From assembly GCF_026914265.1 (NCBI RefSeq), contig NC_069125.1, forward strand, positions 620,001-684,000: 64,000 nucleotides of DNA. Reading direction: 5' to 3'. Of this stretch, positions 59,742-64,000 are shown in pieces. The notes beneath the pieces were generated by a model that worked only from the letters and a program-made list of their open reading frames with translations, was not told where the DNA came from and did not search any database. Position numbers and translations under genes: made by a program. The number at the start of each line of letters is the position of its first letter. The first letter of the stretch is position 1. This stretch comes from Mya arenaria. Its lineage: Eukaryota > Mollusca > Bivalvia > Myida > Myidae.

Positions 59742-59884
59742 GGGTTGGTATTCAATATTGGTCTTAATCGGATCTGAGAACGATGTAGCTAATCGGATCA
59801 CTTATTTTTAATAACTTACCAATAGTATGAATGAAGCTAATGATATGTGACCGTTTAATTAAGTTGTATATTGAATACCAGCCC
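59742..59884. mobile_element. Palindromic MITE family Q, copy 3
   Basis: GGTTGGTATTCAATATTGGT at the left and TATATTGAATACCAGCCC at the right. The interior GATGTAGCTAATCGGATCAC is as in the other copies. Confidence 0.8.
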
Positions 59885-60175
59885 AAGTGCTCGTATAATT
59901 CGAGTATCATTTTAAATGTCTTATAGTGGCTGATTAATAGATAAAATTAATGACCAACATACAGTATACAGTTTGTATATTTGCTGTTTATTGCAACTGA
60001 AATTGGATATTACATGAATAATCATTCATTTTTTGAATGTCAAAAAACTTATTAAAACATTATTTTCGCAAAAATGATAGCAGTTTATTTTTCTACACAT
60101 TGAAACTTTAAAAATGGTACTGAATTAATATTTGTTCACGAGTATCATAAATTTATAAATGTATCGGTCGAATGC

Positions 60176-60781
60176 CTTATAGCTGCACTCGAACAGATTA
60201 AACGTTGACAATTATTGTTTTGTATTGAACGAGCCAATTTTTGCGAAAATCCATGGAAAAACAAAAAAAATAGATCGCAGATTTTTAGTTTTGAGTTTAA
60301 AAGTTGACATTTATTCATTTTTCTTAAAGCTGCGCTGTCACGAATTTACCGTTTTGACAACTTTTTATTTTTTTGTCTTGGAATGAGCAAATGTTTACGT
60401 AAATATCTGCAAACCAATGATATAAGACTGCTGACAGAGGATCAGATCGTAGATTTTCATATTTCCGTTCGAAAATTAATGTTTTATGGCTAAAACCGTT
60501 ACTAACGGTAAAAGAAAAATGTATAAAACATCAATTTTTGAACTTAAATGTAAAAATCTGCGATCTAATTAAAAAGTTGTCAAAACTTTCAATCTATGAG
60601 ATTGCAGCTTTAAGCCATAATTTATTAAATTTTCGAACGGAAATGTGAACATCTGCGACCTCATCTTTTGTCAGCAGTCTTAAATAACTGGTTTACTGAT
60701 ACTGACGCAAAAAAATCTCATTTCAAGACAACACAAATAAAAAATGTTGTAAAACGGTAAATCTGTGAGAGTGCAGCTTTA
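60176..60781. mobile_element. TTAA palindromic MITE, family C, nested pair
   Basis: An outer copy is split: its left half is 60176-60323 and its right half 60613-60781. Between them lies a complete inner copy (60324-60612) from TTAAAGCTGCGCTGTCACG to GAGATTGCAGCTTTAA. The inner copy sits where uninterrupted copies have the central CTTAAACCGTTAGTAACGGT, a site containing TTAA. Confidence 0.8.
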
Positions 60782-60984
60782 TTTATAAAAACGGGGTCAC
60801 CGGCATCCTAAATTTACGTATTTATGGGTCGAATGCCTTAAATCACGATGTTAAAATTAACGACAGACGATCTTACAGAACTCGGAGATGGTATTTAAAA
60901 TCAGTACACGTTGCCATAGCTGCAGACGAGGACAATAATGATAGTATTTATATCAACAAAGAAACTCGGTTAATGCTGACAGTG

Positions 60985-61165
60985 GAGAATCTGTGGTCGA
61001 GTGTTAACACAATAACTGTCAGTCCAGGGGTCGCAGGTTCGATCACCCGCCGCACTATTAAATAAATACTAATCATCTTCCGAGAGGAATGTTAAATGTG
61101 GGCCCCGTGTGACAGTGATATACGCTGGTGCGCGTTAAAGAACCAAGGTAGCTCTAACCAGTGTG
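60985..61165 (+). mobile_element. tRNA-headed SINE
   Basis: A-box-like GTGGTCGAGTGTTAACACAA, B-box-like CGCAGGTTCGATCACCCG, and a body with AATCATCTTCCGAGAGGAAT, GGGCCCCGTGTGACAGTGAT and GCGCGTTAAAGAACCAAGGT. It abuts MITE family M copy 4. Confidence 0.75.
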
Positions 61166-61194
61166 ACATAATGTCTGTGTCTAACAATTTTATC

Positions 61195-61532
61195 CATTCG
61201 GAACTCCTCGGCCATTTTTATCGAAAACAACCTCGTATGTATGCCGGTACATCAGTAGAAGACGGGCGTAAAACATTGAATTATATCATTAACCAAATAT
61301 TGTGTTTTAGCTTGTAATTGTAGATCTAAGTTTAAATTGACTGACAGTTAAGTGTTTTATTACAAACATAATTAAGATTTCCAAGATTTTAGTCATTTAG
61401 TTTAACTGCTAAATTGAAATTACTACGCGATCTACTTGCAGCGTAGTTAAAGTGTACCGATTTCTGACATTGTAAACCGTCCATATTCATCCGAGGTTGT
61501 TTTCAATAAAAATGGCCGAGGATCTCCGAATG
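61195..61532 (+). mobile_element. MITE family M, copy 4 (best ends)
   Basis: CATTCGGAACTCCTCGGCCA at the left and TGGCCGAGGATCTCCGAATG at the right, with arms continuing inward through GAAAACAACCTCG / CGAGGTTGTTTTC. Arms are about 45-50 bp. Confidence 0.9.
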
Positions 61533-62004
61533 AATCTTATCGTAGCACTCGCCGAATGGGCCTTGCGTCTTGTACAGACACACTCTACCCGTATATTAGA
61601 CGATTTAACGAGCTGATTAAAACTTGTCATTCTATAAAACTTTATACAAAAAGATCAAAGCCCCTTTATGCTCTTGGGATAGGCAGTGAAGTAGAAAGAT
61701 CCTGTAACTCACACTTGACGTTTTTATTCCTACTTTATTTCATATTTCAGTGTTTCCTGGAAGAAAAAAACAGAAATTGGAAATTAATAGCTTTTTGAAA
61801 ATATAACATTTCAAAACGTGATAACTATCCATATATTTTACCAGAACGTAACGAAATCTGTCATGATTATTTAGGGCGTTCGGGGAAACAGTATCTTTAA
61901 AATCAGGGCGTGATTAAAATTAGAATTAAGTACCCACCTGGTTTAAATTGCATGTAAAGTAAAAACAAAATGGAATAATATAATTAAAATTCACTTGTAA
62001 AGCT

Positions 62005-62350
62005 TTAAAGGGACTCAATCAAGTTTTATAATGTAAGTCATAAAAGAAATGTTTTATTTCGTTTGAAAAGTGAGCAAAATGCTTGTAGCGGTGATAACAC
62101 ATCTACAGAGGTTTAATAAGCTCTATTTTAAATAATTATTGGAAAAAGTGACCAAAATGCCCTATTTTGCCGAAAAGCGCTAGTAACGCTATTAAAACGT
62201 TCATTTTACCGTTAGACTCACTAATTTCTGTCCAAATGAGGAACTGGCATTTGTAGTTTGGTTATATTCATCAAACTAATTAAAATAACTAAATTTCAAT
62301 AAATTAAAAAAAATGTTGCCAGCATAAAATCTGTGAACGAGTGCCTTTAA
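62005..62350 (+). mobile_element. TTAA-flanked MITE related to family X
   Basis: TTAAAGGGACTCAATCAAGT at the left and TGTGAACGAGTGCCTTTAA at the right. The interior includes GCTAGTAACGCTATTAAAAC, which recalls family C centres. Confidence 0.65.
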
Positions 62351-62441
62351 TAAATGTTAGTATTGAAAGTATCCGATACACAAATGTGTGAATTTCCAAG
62401 GTCTGGTGACCCCGTGCTATTGTGGTTTAATTTGAAATTGT

Positions 62442-62735
62442 CAATCGGAACTTCTCGACCATCTCCGGCGGCCATTCCACGAGCCTCGGAGTAAAACTAG
62501 TTCGTAAAATTCAAATGGCGGCGACGCCGACTGTCTGTTATGATTATTGTCAGAAGGCGACTTTTCTGTCGGTAAAAAAAACAAAGCAACACAAAGGCAG
62601 GTGTATTCTGTAATTGAATTCTTGGTTTCGATTTGGAAAGTTAAAGCGATCTTCTTGCAGCGTATTAAAACGTAAAAAATTCTGACATGGTATACCGGCA
62701 TTATTTTCGAAGACAAATGGCCGAGGTGAAGCGAT
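62442..62735 (+). mobile_element. MITE family M, diverged copy 5
   Basis: AATCGGAACTTCTCGACCAT at the left and AAATGGCCGAGG at the right, with AAGTTAAAGCGATCTTCTTG then CAGCGTA matching the internal block. The middle (about 62510-62600) is unrelated to other copies. Confidence 0.6.
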
Positions 62736-63770
62736 TTGAAAGGGTTTTACGAACGTATATTTTTGTTTGGTAGGTTATCTGTTTCTAAGCACACTCAAGT
62801 AACATGATAGGTCCATGTTATCTCGCCGTTGCTCTCAACAGTGTTTTCATTTCCTTGATAATAATTCATTGTTTAAGTTCAGATGTTAATATGAAATTCT
62901 GAGGAAAACAAAACAGCTCTACTTTGATAATTACTTCATACGTTTGCAACATGAGCATGAGTGGTTATTTAAGGTAGACAAGGCAAAATAAGCACATATT
63001 TCTTTCGAAAAAGTAAATTATTAAATTTTTAGTTTCTTTTGTTTTTCTCAAAATGTTGAAATTGGAAGTTGGCTCCTTTTACCTTTTAACCCTCGATATA
63101 CTCTGCGTGACCAGTGTTAACAGAAAGATGAGAAATCTGTCATAATTGACTGACAATGCAGACAAATTTATTGTGGCTGATTCCAGAGATTTCGCAAAGA
63201 AAAGAAAAAAAGTGGAAACCTACCACATTGCCGGTCGAAAATGTCACATTTTCCACCACTCCGTTTGGAACATTTTCGCTGCCATATGGCAGGTTTTTTG
63301 CTTTCGCCCATTAACGGCTAAAACACGACATGACAGAAATCAGCCAACAATCAAACTAGGATATTAACACGCCGTAAAATATAGAATTTACTGGCCTAGC
63401 ACAGACAAATATCATAATTGTTACAGTGCCGTTCTCTCGTAAACTTCTTTAACTGCATCTTTGCCTTTTGGAGAAAATCAATTTTATAAAACCATGCAGA
63501 TGTCTTCCATGTGAAATTTAATGCTCTTGGCTATGCTCAGAACAATTGATTACCGAATTATTCTCGTTCTTTGATCCTGTTCTTCGTTAAGAAATGTTGC
63601 ATCTTCTGCGCATTTTCAAAATCAATTTCACCCGAAAACATGCTCGCGTGACATGCATGTTCATAACGTTATTTGTAACGTTTCTGCGTGAAATACGTTC
63701 AAACAAACAGTATTTTATTTTATTTAGCTGGGGCAGGTGGATCTGAATGATGATATTTATATTCGATGCG
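62736..63770. other. No feature recognised
   Basis: An open frame at 63146-63367 has no recognisable domain or splice context. Presumed intron of the TNFR-like gene. Confidence 0.4.
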
Positions 63771-63949
63771 TACAGTCGAACCCCGTTGGCTCAAAATCGC
63801 TTGGCTCGATTTCCTCGTTGGCTCGAATTGGTTGTGAGGGACCGACTGTTTCCACCAAATGTTAGCATTGCCGCTTGGTTCGAGTTTCCCGTGGCTAGAG
63901 GTATTTTCGCCCATCCATGGGAGTTCGAGCCAACGGGATTTTATTGTAC
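63771..63949 (+). mobile_element. Pogo/Tigger-like MITE
   Basis: TACAGTCGAACCCCGTTGGC at the left and GAGCCAACGGGATTTTATTG then TA at the right; interior CTTGGCTCGATTTCCTCGTT is as in the family. Confidence 0.85.
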
Positions 63950-64000
63950 ATGATTGTATTCATTTTATAGCATTACAAGCTTATCTCCCTTCTCTCTTTC

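Noticed and set aside
61556..61798. 80-residue frame after MITE family M copy 4
   Set aside because: Low-complexity hydrophobic and basic end, no domain, no matching splice phase with the TNFR-like exons.

Overview
The window is animal nuclear DNA. It is AT-rich, has GT-AG introns, and is packed with short non-coding repeats, tRNA-derived SINEs, palindromic MITE-like elements, satellites and microsatellites. The repeat style and the gene content (an intronless SLC16-like transporter pair and a TNF-receptor-type gene with a very long first intron) suggest a mollusc, most likely a bivalve. That is inference; no species-diagnostic marker was found. No bacterial-style operon, CRISPR array or intact transposase or reverse transcriptase was seen.

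Region 1 (1-10200) has no supported gene. It holds simple repeats, decayed local duplications (1586-1890 with 7743-8045; a mosaic over 3380-5960), tandem repeats (2945-3295, 7497-7665), a pogo-like MITE (6407-6533) and a tRNA-headed SINE (9229-9600). Region 2 (10200-17150) holds two intact single-exon genes for SLC16/MFS monocarboxylate-transporter-like proteins, in head-to-head inverted orientation (10259-11689 minus; 15363-16802 plus). At least 140 bp of homologous 5' flank is kept on both sides, and the coding regions share near-identical tracts.

Region 3 (about 21300 to beyond the window end) is one gene on the plus strand. Exon 1 (21626-21673) encodes a signal peptide start. After a 35.8 kb intron, exon 2 (57436-58132) encodes TNFR-type cysteine-rich repeats and a Ser/Thr/acidic stalk. 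Two short downstream exon candidates (58222-58262 and 58665-58732) have the same phases (1 to 0) and cannot both be used without a stop, so they look mutually exclusive. Any transmembrane and cytoplasmic exons would lie past 64000.

Intron 1 is a repeat landscape: satellites built of tRNA-like units in both orientations (23830-24395 plus; 30952-31374 minus), GAT/ATC arrays sharing a flank, and several MITE families. One family group is flanked by TTAA and includes a copy that appears inserted in the centre of its own relative (60176-60781, downstream of exon 3). Two possible gene relics lie in the intron: a secreted-protein-like ORF in three frames (46150-46546) and an nAChR-like N-terminal fragment (53216-53410).
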